A DNA stretch of 29,366 bases, from contig SVUD01000023.1 in the NCBI GenBank assembly GCA_015063445.1, positions 1 to 29,366 of the forward strand, read 5' to 3'. A model generated the notes under the pieces. The model did not search any database. It was not told where the DNA came from and saw only the letters and a list, made by a program, of their open reading frames with translations. The DNA comes from Oscillospiraceae bacterium. GTDB lineage: Bacteria > Bacillota_A > Clostridia > Oscillospirales > CAG-272. Positions 6,769-15,033 of this stretch are shown in pieces (position 1 is the stretch's first letter; every line of letters begins with the position of its first letter). A program made the translations under genes and the position numbers.

Positions 6769-8154
6769 ATGAATAAAATGTGGGCGGGAAGGACCGCAGG
6801 CTCACTTGATAAAATAGCCGACGATTTCAACTCGTCGATACACATTGACTCGGTAATGTACAAGGAAGATATCATAGGCTCGATAGCGCACGCTTCGATG
6901 CTTAGCGAGGCGGGAATTCTCACCGTCGACGAGGCAGAGAGGATTGCAGAGGAGCTAAAACAGATATCCCTTGACATTGAGTCGGGAGCGCTTCTCATAG
7001 ACCCCGAGGCAGAGGACGTGCATATGTTCGTCGAAAAGGTCCTCACCGAGAGGACGGGGGAGCTTGGAAAGAAGCTTCACACGGCGAGAAGCCGAAACGA
7101 TCAGGTCGCAACCGATACAAGACTTTATATGCGAGCAAAAACTTACACGGTACACGAGCTTCTCTTAAATCTTATAGAGGCGATAACCGAGGTTGCCGAG
7201 GCTCATAAATACGATATTATGCCCGGCTACACTCACCTGCAGCGAGCTCAACCGATAATTTTTGCGCATCACCTCTTAGCCTATGCCGAAATGCTTAAGC
7301 GTGACGTTTCAAGGCTTGAGGACGCAAGAGCGAGAATGAACTACTCACCCCTCGGGGCGTGTGCTCTCGCGGGTACTACTTATCCTATCTCAAGACAGTT
7401 TACCGCTGACGCTCTCGGCTTCTCGGGATATTCCGAAAACTCGATAGACGCCGTCTCCGACAGAGATTTTGCGGTAGAGCTTCTCTCGGTATTCTCCATA
7501 ATAATGATGCATCTTTCAAGATTTTCCGAGGAGATAATCCTCTGGTCGAGCTGGGAGTTCTCATTCGTGGAGCTTGACGATGCCTATACCACGGGCTCGT
7601 CGATAATGCCGCAGAAGAAAAATTCGGATATGGCGGAGCTTGTGCGAGGCAAGTGCGGCAGAGTTTACGGCGACCTTATGGGAACCTTGACTATGCTTAA
7701 GGGCCTTCCGCTTGCGTATAATAAGGATATGCAGGAGGACAAGGAATCGCTCTTCGACGCTCTTGAAACTGTTATTAAGTGCCTTGAGGTGTTCTGTCCT
7801 ATGGTCAGAACGATGAAGGTCAAGAGCGAGAATATGTACAAGGCGGCAGAGCGAGGCTTCATAAACGCCACCGACCTTGCGGACTACCTTACCAAGCGAG
7901 GCGTACCCTTCCGAAGCGCGTACAAAACGGTCGGCGAGATCGTAGCGCACTGTATCGAGCATGGCTGCGTGCTTGACAATATGCCAATTGAAGAATATAA
8001 AAAATACTCCGACGTTTTCGGTGATGACTTGTACTCGGAAATTTCTCTTGAAGCTTGCGTCAAAAAGAGAATTTCGGCAGGCTCAACCGGATACGATTCG
8101 GTCGATATACAAATTAAAAACACAAAAAATTATTTAAAAAAGAAAGGTAAATAA
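6769..8154 (+). CDS. argH: Argininosuccinate lyase
   Basis: ArgH splits argininosuccinate into arginine and fumarate. The 461-residue protein begins MNKMWAGRT, as usual for the family, and carries the fumarase/aspartase superfamily signature GSSIMPQKKNSD at about 276-287, which holds the catalytic serine loop. 'TARSRNDQVATDTRL' is the conserved N-terminal substrate loop. The ribosome site is AGGTG, 6 bases before the ATG. The 89-base gap after argG contains only a weak AAACCG/CGGTTT inverted repeat. The stop is 4 bases before the transporter lipoprotein gene, so these genes are co-transcribed. Confidence 0.98.
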   Translation: MNKMWAGRTAGSLDKIADDFNSSIHIDSVMYKEDIIGSIAHASMLSEAGILTVDEAERIAEELKQISLDIESGALLIDPEAEDVHMFVEKVLTERTGELGKKLHTARSRNDQVATDTRLYMRAKTYTVHELLLNLIEAITEVAEAHKYDIMPGYTHLQRAQPIIFAHHLLAYAEMLKRDVSRLEDARARMNYSPLGACALAGTTYPISRQFTADALGFSGYSENSIDAVSDRDFAVELLSVFSIIMMHLSRFSEEIILWSSWEFSFVELDDAYTTGSSIMPQKKNSDMAELVRGKCGRVYGDLMGTLTMLKGLPLAYNKDMQEDKESLFDALETVIKCLEVFCPMVRTMKVKSENMYKAAERGFINATDLADYLTKRGVPFRSAYKTVGEIVAHCIEHGCVLDNMPIEEYKKYSDVFGDDLYSEISLEACVKKRISAGSTGYDSVDIQIKNTKNYLKKKGK

Positions 8155-8158
8155 CAAA

Positions 8159-8917
8159 ATGAAAAAGATTATTTCACTCATCCTCGCTCTCACTCTTATG
8201 TGCGGAGCAATGCTCACACTCGGCTCTTGTAAGAAAGACAAGTACGAAGGTACTCTCACTATCGCGACCTCTCCCGACTTCCCCCCCTTCGAGAATCTTG
8301 AAAACGGCGAAGTTGTTGGTATCGAGATTGACATCATAAAGGAAATCTGCAAGGAGCTCAACTACGAGCTTAAGATAGAGCAGATAGACTTCGATTCCGT
8401 TATCCCCGGCGTTCAGGAAGGCAAGTATGACTGCGGAGTTTCCGGTATCACCGTTAACGAGGACAGAAAGAAGAACGTTCTCTTCTCAGAGGTTTACTAC
8501 GTAGCTGCTCAGGCAATCGTTGTTAAAGAAGGCAGCGGCATTAACGCTAAGGCAGACCTTGACGGCAAGAAGATCTCCGTTCAGGAGGGTACTACGGCTG
8601 AGGACTTCTGCTCCGAGGAAGGCTACGACATTATGGGCTTCAAGGCTAACCCCGACGCAAAGAACGCGCTTCTCACCGATAAGGTTCAGGCGTGGGTTGT
8701 TGACGACCTCACCGCAAAGCAGATGGTTAACGAGGGCGACGGACTTGTAATCCTCACCGAGAAGATGACCGAAGAGCCCTATGCGTTCGCGTTCAACTTT
8801 GAGGACGAAGAGCTTGTTGAGAAGATCGACGAGATCCTCGTTAAGCTTATCGAGAACGGAACCGTTAAGAGCATTTTCGAGAAGTACGGCGAAACCTACG
8901 TGGCTCCCGAGAAATAA
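8159..8917 (+). CDS. Polar amino-acid ABC transporter substrate-binding lipoprotein
   Basis: A 252-residue SBP_bac_3 protein. Residues 1-24 form a lipoprotein signal with lipobox LGSC and lipidated C24, so it is anchored on the outer face of the membrane. The mature part opens with 'LTIATSPDFPPFENLENG', the classic start of family 3 binding proteins; 'NEDRKKNVLFSEVYY' contains the arginine that usually grips the ligand carboxylate. Only 4 bases separate it from argH, so it shares that transcript. With argF downstream, the ligand is plausibly arginine, ornithine, citrulline or a similar amino acid, which is inference. A stem-loop after the stop probably keeps its mRNA level above that of the permease. 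Confidence 0.93.
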   Translation: MKKIISLILALTLMCGAMLTLGSCKKDKYEGTLTIATSPDFPPFENLENGEVVGIEIDIIKEICKELNYELKIEQIDFDSVIPGVQEGKYDCGVSGITVNEDRKKNVLFSEVYYVAAQAIVVKEGSGINAKADLDGKKISVQEGTTAEDFCSEEGYDIMGFKANPDAKNALLTDKVQAWVVDDLTAKQMVNEGDGLVILTEKMTEEPYAFAFNFEDEELVEKIDEILVKLIENGTVKSIFEKYGETYVAPEK

Positions 8918-8920
8918 TTT

Positions 8921-8971
8921 AAAATAAGGCTTAGGGGTGACCGAAAATGGTACACCCCAACCTTTATTTTT
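8921..8971 (+). terminator. Intercistronic terminator-like stem-loop
   Basis: GGGGTG-ACC pairs with GGT-A-CACCCC around GAAAAT. An outer AAATAAGG/CCTTTATTT arm extends the stem, followed by a T run. It lies between the binding protein and permease genes, a usual place for a partial terminator or 3' stabiliser. Confidence 0.7.
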
Positions 8972-8994
8972 GACAACCGATAACGGAGAATTTT

Positions 8995-10077
8995 ATGAAA
9001 AGAATTTTTGCATTTTTAATGCTCGTTACAGTTATGCTTACGGTCGTGCTGTCCTTCTCGTCCTGTCAGAGCGTAGAGGATATCAAGGGCGTCAGACAGA
9101 CCGAAAGCATTCTTCAAACGAATTATTATGAAACGACTATATACGCCGACGCGAAGGCGCTTGAAAAGATAGGCGCTGAGGATCATCTCAAGTCCTTCCT
9201 TACCGCAAAGAACGAGAAGGGCGAAAAAATTATGATCTGCTACTGCAAAAACAGCGCCGCGGCGGAAACCGTTCTTTCCGAGTTCGAGAAAATGGCTAAG
9301 GAAAGCGACGGGGAGCTTATCTACGACAAAAACGATAAGACCGTTTTTCTCGGAACGGAAAAGGCGCTTAAGCACGCAACCAAAAAGGTTTGGGTGAACC
9401 AGCTTAAGCAGACGTTCATCGAGGAAAAAAATTATATGTACGTTGTGAAGGGACTCGGTAATACGCTTCTCATCACACTCGGCGCGCTTGTTATCGGCGT
9501 TGTGCTTGGCGTTCTTATCGCTGTCGCTAAGTATTATTCCGAGGATAACCCGAAGCTTAAAATAGTTAACTTCCTCTGCGACCTTTATACGACAGTCATA
9601 AGAGGCGTTCCGATTACCGTGCTGCTTCTTATATTCTTCTTTGTAATTATGGTAAGCGCGGACGGCATAATAGTAGCCATAATCGCGTTCGGTATAAACT
9701 CGGGCGCTTATATGGCTGAGCTTGTACGAAGCGGTATCAACGCCGTTGACAAGGGACAAATGGAGGCGGCTCGCTCTCTCGGTATGTCCAAGTGGCAGGC
9801 TATGAGAACTATAATATTCCCTCAGGCGATAAAAAACATTCTTCCCGCGATAGGAAACGAATGTATAGCGCTTCTTAAGGAAACCTCGGTTGCGGGATAC
9901 GTTGCCGTGGTGGACCTCACAAGAGGCGTAAACCTTATAAGAAACAACACCTACGACGCGTTTAATCCTCTTATGCTTTCGGCAATCATATATCTGACGC
10001 TCGTTATAGGTATGACTCAGCTTCTCAAGGTATTTGAAAGGAGGCTCAAGAAGAGTGACAGACGTATCAACAAATAA
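8995..10077 (+). CDS. Amino-acid ABC transporter permease with lipoprotein-like N-terminal domain
   Basis: The C-terminal part from about residue 145 is an ordinary HisM/GlnP-type permease with about five membrane helices. The ATPase-contact EAA loop begins at E257 ('[20 protein letters not shown]'). The N-terminal 145 residues are unusual: residues 1-24 are a lipoprotein-type signal ending FSSC, followed by about 110 soluble residues rich in Lys, Glu and Ala that I cannot assign. The typical family member has about 215-240 residues; this has 360. The reading frame is continuous with no internal ribosome site that I could see. The added domain would be extracellular and tethered, perhaps near the binding protein. 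A separate gene fused by loss of a stop is the alternative history. Confidence 0.85.
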   Translation: MKRIFAFLMLVTVMLTVVLSFSSCQSVEDIKGVRQTESILQTNYYETTIYADAKALEKIGAEDHLKSFLTAKNEKGEKIMICYCKNSAAAETVLSEFEKMAKESDGELIYDKNDKTVFLGTEKALKHATKKVWVNQLKQTFIEEKNYMYVVKGLGNTLLITLGALVIGVVLGVLIAVAKYYSEDNPKLKIVNFLCDLYTTVIRGVPITVLLLIFFFVIMVSADGIIVAIIAFGINSGAYMAELVRSGINAVDKGQMEAARSLGMSKWQAMRTIIFPQAIKNILPAIGNECIALLKETSVAGYVAVVDLTRGVNLIRNNTYDAFNPLMLSAIIYLTLVIGMTQLLKVFERRLKKSDRRINK

Positions 10078-10807
10078 TGAAGTTCTCATCAGCGTTTCGG
10101 GTCTTGTTAAAAACTTCGATGACGTTGAGGTTTTAAAGGGAATCGATATAAATATCCATAAGGGCGACGTGCTCTGCGTTATCGGCGCGTCAGGCTCGGG
10201 AAAGTCTACTTTTCTTCGTTGCCTCAATCTTCTTGAACAGGCAAATTCGGGAAGCATTATCTTTGACGGCGAGGATTTGATGGACAAAAATGTAAATCTT
10301 AATTTACATAGACAAAAAATGGGAATGGTTTTCCAGCAGTTTAACCTCTTCCCGCACCTTACAATTTTGAAAAACCTTACCATAGCTCCTATGATGCTTA
10401 AAGGTCTCTCAAAGGAAGAGGCTGAGGCTAAGGCTATGAAGCTTCTTGAAAGAGTTGGACTCAGTGACAGAGCGCTCGATTATCCCAATATGCTTTCGGG
10501 CGGTCAGAAGCAAAGAGTCGCTATTGTAAGAGCGCTTTGCATGGAGCCCACTGTTATGCTCTTTGACGAGCCGACCTCGGCGCTCGATCCCGAAATGGTA
10601 GGCGAGGTTCTCGACGTTATGAAGGAGCTTGCCTCGGAGGGAATGACGATGATAGTGGTCACTCACGAGATGGGATTTGCTCGTGAAGTGGCTAACCGTG
10701 TTATATTCCTCGACGAAGGAGTAATAGCCGAAGAAGCGCCCCCCGCGGAGCTGTTTGACAATCCTAAGTGCGATAGACTCAAGTCGTTCTTGTCGAAGGT
10801 ACTTTAA
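10055..10807 (+). CDS. Amino-acid ABC transporter ATP-binding protein (GlnQ/HisP type)
   Basis: It powers the transporter from the cytoplasmic side. The 250-residue length is typical. Walker [10 protein letters not shown] begins at G44, the Q-loop lies in '[15 protein letters not shown]', the signature LSGGQ is at 147-151, Walker B is [13 protein letters not shown], and the switch histidine is in VVTHEM. The chosen GTG start at 10055 has AAAGGAGG 10 bases upstream; an in-frame TTG at 10034 lies before that site. The gene overlaps the permease by 23 bases, so the two are translationally coupled. Substrate cannot be told from this subunit. Confidence 0.95.
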   Translation: MTDVSTNNEVLISVSGLVKNFDDVEVLKGIDINIHKGDVLCVIGASGSGKSTFLRCLNLLEQANSGSIIFDGEDLMDKNVNLNLHRQKMGMVFQQFNLFPHLTILKNLTIAPMMLKGLSKEEAEAKAMKLLERVGLSDRALDYPNMLSGGQKQRVAIVRALCMEPTVMLFDEPTSALDPEMVGEVLDVMKELASEGMTMIVVTHEMGFAREVANRVIFLDEGVIAEEAPPAELFDNPKCDRLKSFLSKVL

Positions 10808-10814
10808 TTTAAAT

Positions 10815-10877
10815 GCGGAATTCGGAATTAGGAATGCGGAATTTGGAATTCGGAATGCGGAATTCGGAATTAGGAAT
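10815..10877 (+). repeat. Heptanucleotide (NNGGAAT) tandem repeat
   Basis: Three 21-base units (10815, 10836, 10857) each consist of three NNGGAAT heptads, giving nine in all, then degenerate heptads TAGAAGT and TAGGATT. The last one serves as the likely ribosome site for argF. The array fills most of the 89-base gap between the ATP-binding gene and argF. Confidence 0.9.
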
Positions 10878-10896
10878 TAGAAGTTAGGATTTTACG

Positions 10897-11883
10897 ATGA
10901 TAAACTTAAAAGGAAAAGATTTTTTGAAGCTTCTCGACTACTCTGCCGAGGAGATAGAATACCTTCTTGACCTTGCGGCAGACCTCAAGGCTAAGAAGAA
11001 GCAGGGAATACCGCACAAGACTTGCGAGGGCAAGAATATCGCGCTCATCTTTGAAAAGACGAGCACACGTACACGCTGCGCCTTCGAGGTTGCGGCGTAC
11101 GATCTCGGAATGGGTGTGACCTACCTTGATCCCACGGGCTCGCAGATAGGCAAAAAGGAGACGATAGCTGACACGGCTCGTGTCCTTTCGGGAATGTACG
11201 ACGGTATCGAATACCGTGGCTTCGGTCAAGAAATCGTTGAGGAACTTGCGAAATATTCGAAGGTTCCCGTATGGAACGGACTTACAAACGAGTTCCACCC
11301 AACGCAGATACTTGCCGATTTTCTCACCATTAAGGAACATTTTGGAAGGCTTCGCGGCATAAACTTCGTTTATATGGGTGACGCTCGCTATAATATGGGC
11401 AACTCGCTTATGGTCGGCTGCGCTAAAATGGGCGTGAACTTCACAGCCTGCGCTCCCGAGAAGTATTTCCCCGATAAAGCGCTTATCGAGGAATGCAAGA
11501 AGCTTGCCGAGAAGAGCGGAGCTGTGTTAAAATTTGAGACCGATCCTATGACGGCAACCAAAAATGCCGACGTCATTTATACTGACGTATGGGTTTCTAT
11601 GGGTGAGCCTGCTGAGGCGTGGCGTGAGAGAATAGACGAGCTTTCGCCCTATGCCGTAACAAAGAAAATTATGCAAAATGCTGACACGGGTGCCGTGTTT
11701 ATGCACTGCTTACCCGCATTCCACGACCTCGGAACAACAATAGGCAAAGAGGTTGGCGAGAAATTCGGCCTTGAATACCTCGAGGTTTCAGACGAGGTGT
11801 TTGAATCCGAGCAGTCAATAGTTTTCGAGGAAGCTGAAAACAGAATGCATACGATAAAGGCTGTAATATCCGCTACCATCTAA
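10897..11883 (+). CDS. argF: Ornithine carbamoyltransferase
   Basis: It makes citrulline from ornithine and carbamoyl phosphate and so feeds ArgG. The 328-residue length is standard. The carbamoyl phosphate motif STRTR is at 56-60, HPTQ follows in '[10 protein letters not shown]', and the ornithine motif HCLP is at 270-273. The latter favours ornithine carbamoyltransferase over aspartate or putrescine carbamoyltransferases. Its weak ribosome site (TAGGA) derives from the heptad repeat. It is the last gene of the arginine block; no clear promoter is seen in the gap, so read-through from the transporter is likely. A catabolic role (arcB) is possible but less likely beside argGH. Confidence 0.96.
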   Translation: MINLKGKDFLKLLDYSAEEIEYLLDLAADLKAKKKQGIPHKTCEGKNIALIFEKTSTRTRCAFEVAAYDLGMGVTYLDPTGSQIGKKETIADTARVLSGMYDGIEYRGFGQEIVEELAKYSKVPVWNGLTNEFHPTQILADFLTIKEHFGRLRGINFVYMGDARYNMGNSLMVGCAKMGVNFTACAPEKYFPDKALIEECKKLAEKSGAVLKFETDPMTATKNADVIYTDVWVSMGEPAEAWRERIDELSPYAVTKKIMQNADTGAVFMHCLPAFHDLGTTIGKEVGEKFGLEYLEVSDEVFESEQSIVFEEAENRMHTIKAVISATI

Positions 11884-12221
11884 CTATGTAGCTTCCATAT
11901 TTTTGCATAAATTTCCGTTTTCTCCCTCCGACGTAGGTAACTACGCCTGTACTCCATGCTCGCAACCGACTTGCGTCGGTATGGCGCAATGCGCCTCCTA
12001 CGCAGTTGCGTAGGCTTGCGGAGCAATCTGCGTGTGTCTCGCTTGTGCAAGCACAGACTCGCTTACACTTGATTATCGCAGAAAATTTCTGCTAAAAATC
12101 TGTTCGCTACATGGCTTTCATATTTTGGCATATTTTTCGTTTCCTCTCTCCGACGTAGGTAACTACGCCTTCGGGTTGCAAAGAAAAAACTCTGCTCAAA
12201 ATCTGTTCGCTACATAGCCAA
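11884..12221. repeat. Structured intergenic repeat region after argF
   Basis: Two diverged copies of a roughly 65-base unit occur at about 11886-11949 and 12109-12172. Both end in CTCCGACGTAGGTAACTACG, which contains CGTAG-GTAA-CTACG, a hairpin with a GNRA tetraloop. A second word, AAAATCTGTTCGCTACAT, appears near 12094 and 12198. Between the copies lie hairpins ACCGAC-ttgc-GTCGGT, GGCGCA-a-TGCGCC, CCTACGCA-gt-TGCGTAGG (11997-12014) and GCTTG-tg-CAAGC. No gene is supported here. Confidence 0.65.
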
Positions 12222-12241
12222 GCCAATATAAGAGTTAATAA

Positions 12242-12282
12242 AAAAGAGTCCGTGATTATTTTGTCTTCACGGACTCTTTAAT
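12242..12282. terminator. Terminator-like perfect hairpin
   Basis: AAAGAGTCCGTGA (12243-12255) pairs perfectly with TCACGGACTCTTT (12267-12279) around an 11-base loop. The T run is better on the minus strand than on the plus strand, so its efficiency after argF is uncertain. Confidence 0.6.
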
Positions 12283-12366
12283 CATTGTGATGCAAATTTG
12301 ATGAAAAGTATTGTATTTTTTTAAACTCTATGCTAAACTAATAATACGAAAAACGGAGGTGATTTT

Positions 12367-12543
12367 GTGACTAATACGGCATTGCAGAAGGCGATGAAAA
12401 ACGCCGAGGCATCCATAAATATGGAAGGTATGTATATTTCTGAACGTTGCAAAGAGCTTTGCGAGAAGCTTTTGAAAAAAGAAATCACCTTTGAAGAATA
12501 TATGAAGCAAATAACGAATGGGGTTGTGTCGTATGGCGTATAG
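12367..12543 (+). CDS. VbhA-like antitoxin of a Fic toxin-antitoxin pair
   Basis: A 58-residue ORF starts at GTG with a perfect GGAGGTGAT site 4 bases upstream. It carries 'SINMEG' (residues 16-21), which matches the inhibitory motif (S/T)xxxE(G/N) of class I Fic antitoxins. In that class the glutamate reaches into the Fic active site and blocks productive ATP binding. The rest is a short helical protein, as in VbhA. It overlaps the fic gene in another frame. The motif together with the position makes the call strong despite the small size. Confidence 0.85.
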   Translation: MTNTALQKAMKNAEASINMEGMYISERCKELCEKLLKKEITFEEYMKQITNGVVSYGV

Positions 12544-13126
12544 TTTAAATCCGTCCTCGGATAACTGCTACAAAGGTACGACGTGCCTCGTAAATAAATT
12601 AAACATTCGTGACGAAGAAAAGCTCGAACAAATTGAGGCACAGATAACCTTTGCAAAAGCAGTGCTGCTTGAGGAAAAAGCTATAGATGATCAGTTTGAT
12701 TTTACCCACTTTAAAAAAATACATGAGTTTTTGTTTTGTGATTTGTACGACTGGGCAGGGCAAGTTCGGAGGGTTGATATATCAAAAAAGCGAACTAAAT
12801 TTCTTGATGCCGATTCCATTGAGGACATTGCCACTAAGTGCTTTGCGAAAGTGACAAATGGGTACTTAGAAGGCTTAACATTTGAAGAGTTTGCGATTCG
12901 CATTGCCTATTTGTATAATGATATTAATTATATTCATCCATTCCGTGAGGGCAATGGAAGGACACAGCGAATATATTTTACAGAGTTAATTAGGCACTAC
13001 GGATATGATATAAACTTTTCAGAAGTTGATACCGATGAGTTGATGATTGCCACGATTCAAGCTTCGAATGGTGTTATGGATTTTTTGATTGAATTTTTCA
13101 AAAATTCTATTATTGTCGTAAAATAA
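12533..13126 (+). CDS. Fic-family AMP-transferase toxin
   Basis: Fic enzymes move AMP (or other phosphate-containing groups) onto target proteins; class I toxins of the VbhT/FicT type modify DNA gyrase and topoisomerase IV. The 197-residue protein has the complete active-site motif HPFREGNGRTQR at 135-146, with catalytic H135 and ATP-binding residues intact. The N-terminus ('CYKGTTCLVNKLNIRD') is typical of short Fic proteins. The start at 12533 overlaps the antitoxin end; an in-frame ATG at 12518 is possible. No inhibitory motif is evident in the toxin itself, consistent with regulation by the separate antitoxin. Target here unproven. Confidence 0.93.
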   Translation: MAYSLNPSSDNCYKGTTCLVNKLNIRDEEKLEQIEAQITFAKAVLLEEKAIDDQFDFTHFKKIHEFLFCDLYDWAGQVRRVDISKKRTKFLDADSIEDIATKCFAKVTNGYLEGLTFEEFAIRIAYLYNDINYIHPFREGNGRTQRIYFTELIRHYGYDINFSEVDTDELMIATIQASNGVMDFLIEFFKNSIIVVK

Positions 13127-13167
13127 AGTTTTCGTAGGGACTTTCATTTAATACTTTAACTTGCATA

Positions 13168-13222
13168 AAAAATACGAGGTAGATATTGCAAAATAATGCA
13201 ACGTCTATCTCGTATTTATTTT
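13168..13222 (+). terminator. Terminator after the Fic operon (shared sequence family)
   Basis: AAATACGAGGTAGA pairs with TCTATCTCGTATTT, with a nested TTGCA/TGCAA inside, and is followed by a long T-rich run. It belongs to the same sequence family as the terminators at 943 and 2637. Confidence 0.8.
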
Positions 13223-13355
13223 TTTATTTTTGTGCTGCTTTTATCCGAATTCTTAATGAGTAAGTTGTCCTTTTAATTTTGAGGCTCCGCTGATAATAAG
13301 CTCTTCAAGCGAGGCTTTCATATCATTGAAAGTCAATATTTTTATAACATTTTAC

Positions 13356-13413
13356 ACCCTAAAGGGTATAAAAACGTTAGTTTTTTGAAAAGCAATACCC
13401 TATCGGGTATAAT
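13356..13413 (+). promoter_or_regulatory. Promoter P1 with two palindromic operators upstream of the Glp-like operon
   Basis: TTGAAA-N17-TATAAT spans 13385-13413. The palindrome ATACCC-TATC-GGGTAT (13395-13410) fills the spacer and overlaps the -10, and ACCCT-AA-AGGGT lies upstream (13356-13367). This is a typical repressor arrangement; the regulator is unknown. The rest of 13223-13355 contains no supported gene. Confidence 0.6.
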
Positions 13414-13474
13414 TTATATCATATTTTGAATTTTAATCCTTGTTTGGAATATTTTTAAAATGACGGAAAACGTC

Positions 13475-13503
13475 TTGACGGATTTATGTTTTTGTGTCAT
13501 AAT
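13475..13503 (+). promoter_or_regulatory. Promoter P2 upstream of the Glp-like operon
   Basis: TTGACG-N17-CATAAT lies closer to the gene. The leader after it (13523-13576) is rich in GCGTG words. An AAAGGAG ribosome site precedes the ATG at 13603. Confidence 0.55.
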
Positions 13504-13602
13504 ATAATGGTGCTTTAAAATAATGCGTGTATGCGTGAGTGCGTGGGCTTAGGCAAGCGTGCGTGAGCGTGGGCGCAAATTCAATATAAAAAGGAGCAGG
13601 AA

Positions 13603-15033
13603 ATGAAGGATGTAGTAATCATCGGCGCGGGCGTTGTCGGCGGCGCCGTTGCCAGAGAGCTTTCGAGATATGAGCTTGACGTTTGTATCGTTGAGAAATG
13701 CTCGGACGTTGCCATGGGCGCAACGAGGGCAAACAGCGCGATAGTTCACGCGGGCTTTGACGCTAAAGAGGGAACTCTTAAGGCGAAAATGAACGTTCGA
13801 GGCTCGAAGATGATGGAAAAATACGCTGAGGAGCTTGGTGTTAAGTATAAGAGAAACGGCTCGCTCGTCGTTGGATTTTCGGAAGAGGACAGAAAGACTC
13901 TTGATGAGCTTCTCGTGCGCGGAGAGAAAAACGGAGTTGAGGGACTTCGTATCCTCGAAAGAGAAGAGATACTTAAGATAGAGCCCTCGATAGGAGACGG
14001 TGTAACAGTGGCTCTTCACGCTCCGACGGGAGCTATAATCTGCCCCTATGAGCTTTGCATGGCGGAGATTGGAAACGCTATGGATAACGGAGCGGAGCTT
14101 AAGCTCGGCTTCGAGGTTAAGGGAATAAAGCGTGTCGAGGGCGGCTACGAGGTGTCCTCTGAAAAAGAAACCGTTTTCGCAAAATACGTTATAAACTGCG
14201 CGGGCGTTTATTCGGACGAGGTTGCGAAGCTCGTCGGCGACGAAAGCTTCACCGTATTCCCGAGAAGAGGCGAGTATATGCTTCTCGATAAGGAGTGCGG
14301 CTCGCTCATTTCGCATACTGTATTCCGCTGCCCCTCTAAAATGGGTAAGGGAATTCTCGTATCTCCCACCGTTGACGGTAACCTTCTTCTCGGTCCTACG
14401 GCTGAGAACATAGAGGACAAGGAGGATAAGTCCACCACCATTGAGGGACTTGACACCATAAGAGCGCGCGCCTCCGAGCAGGTAAAGGGCATAAATCTCG
14501 GCAAGACGATAACCTCGTTTACGGGTCTCAGAAGCGTTGGCTCAACGGGTGATTTTATCATAAACGAGCGTGACGGCTTCGTTAACTGCGCGGGAATTGA
14601 GAGCCCCGGTCTCTCGTCCGCTCCCGCTATTGCGGAGTACGTAAGAGAGCTTCTCCAGGGGGCGGGCTTGACGCTTACGCCGAAGAAGAGCTTTATCGCT
14701 ACACGCCGCCCGATGCACTACTTCAAGGAGTGCTCCGAGGAGGAAAAGAACGCTATAATTGAAGAAAATCCCGCATACGCTCACATTATTTGCAGATGTG
14801 AGATGACGAGCGAGGGTGAAATAATAGACGCCATTCGCACCAATCCCGGCGCGCGTGACGTTGACGGTGTTAAGAGAAGAACACGCTCGGGAATGGGACG
14901 CTGTCAGGGCGGCTTCTGCTCGCCTTACGTGGTGGAGATACTTGCGCGTGAGCTCGGTGTCGATTATACCGAGATAACCAAATTCGGCGGCGAGTCCTAT
15001 ATAAATATAGGAAAGACCAAGGAGGTTAAGTGA
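13603..15033 (+). CDS. GlpA-like FAD-dependent oxidoreductase with [2Fe-2S] BFD domain
   Basis: The 476-residue protein starts with the FAD-binding GAGVVGG loop (8-14) of the DAO fold ('ATRANSAIVHAG' is characteristic of glycerol-3-phosphate dehydrogenase and LhgO relatives). It ends in a BFD-like iron-sulfur domain with C397-x-C399 and C434-x4-C439. This composition matches the GlpA-like subunit of three-gene sets (GlpA-like, pyridine-nucleotide oxidoreductase, DUF1667) often annotated as anaerobic glycerol-3-phosphate dehydrogenases in Firmicutes and Thermotogae. It is the first gene of the run, with two candidate promoters. No glycerol kinase or facilitator is in the window, so glycerol-3-phosphate as substrate is inferred. 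2-hydroxyglutarate or another 2-hydroxy acid is the alternative. Confidence 0.88.
   Translation: MKDVVIIGAGVVGGAVARELSRYELDVCIVEKCSDVAMGATRANSAIVHAGFDAKEGTLKAKMNVRGSKMMEKYAEELGVKYKRNGSLVVGFSEEDRKTLDELLVRGEKNGVEGLRILEREEILKIEPSIGDGVTVALHAPTGAIICPYELCMAEIGNAMDNGAELKLGFEVKGIKRVEGGYEVSSEKETVFAKYVINCAGVYSDEVAKLVGDESFTVFPRRGEYMLLDKECGSLISHTVFRCPSKMGKGILVSPTVDGNLLLGPTAENIEDKEDKSTTIEGLDTIRARASEQVKGINLGKTITSFTGLRSVGSTGDFIINERDGFVNCAGIESPGLSSAPAIAEYVRELLQGAGLTLTPKKSFIATRRPMHYFKECSEEEKNAIIEENPAYAHIICRCEMTSEGEIIDAIRTNPGARDVDGVKRRTRSGMGRCQGGFCSPYVVEILARELGVDYTEITKFGGESYINIGKTKEVK

Noticed and set aside
9016..10383. 455-codon minus-strand open frame opposite the permease and ATP-binding genes
   Set aside because: It is antisense to two well-supported genes, has an unusual basic, aromatic-rich composition and no ribosome site. 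Long antisense frames are expected from the codon bias here.
12032..12217. 61-codon plus-strand frame after argF
   Set aside because: It lies across the repeated hairpin elements and has no ribosome site.
13253..13321. 22-codon minus-strand ORF (MKASLEELIISG...) after the Fic operon
   Set aside because: Too short to judge, with no clear ribosome site; it could be the remnant of a small gene but this cannot be supported.
13549..14316. 255-codon minus-strand frame inside the GlpA-like gene
   Set aside because: Antisense shadow of a protein with clear FAD motifs.
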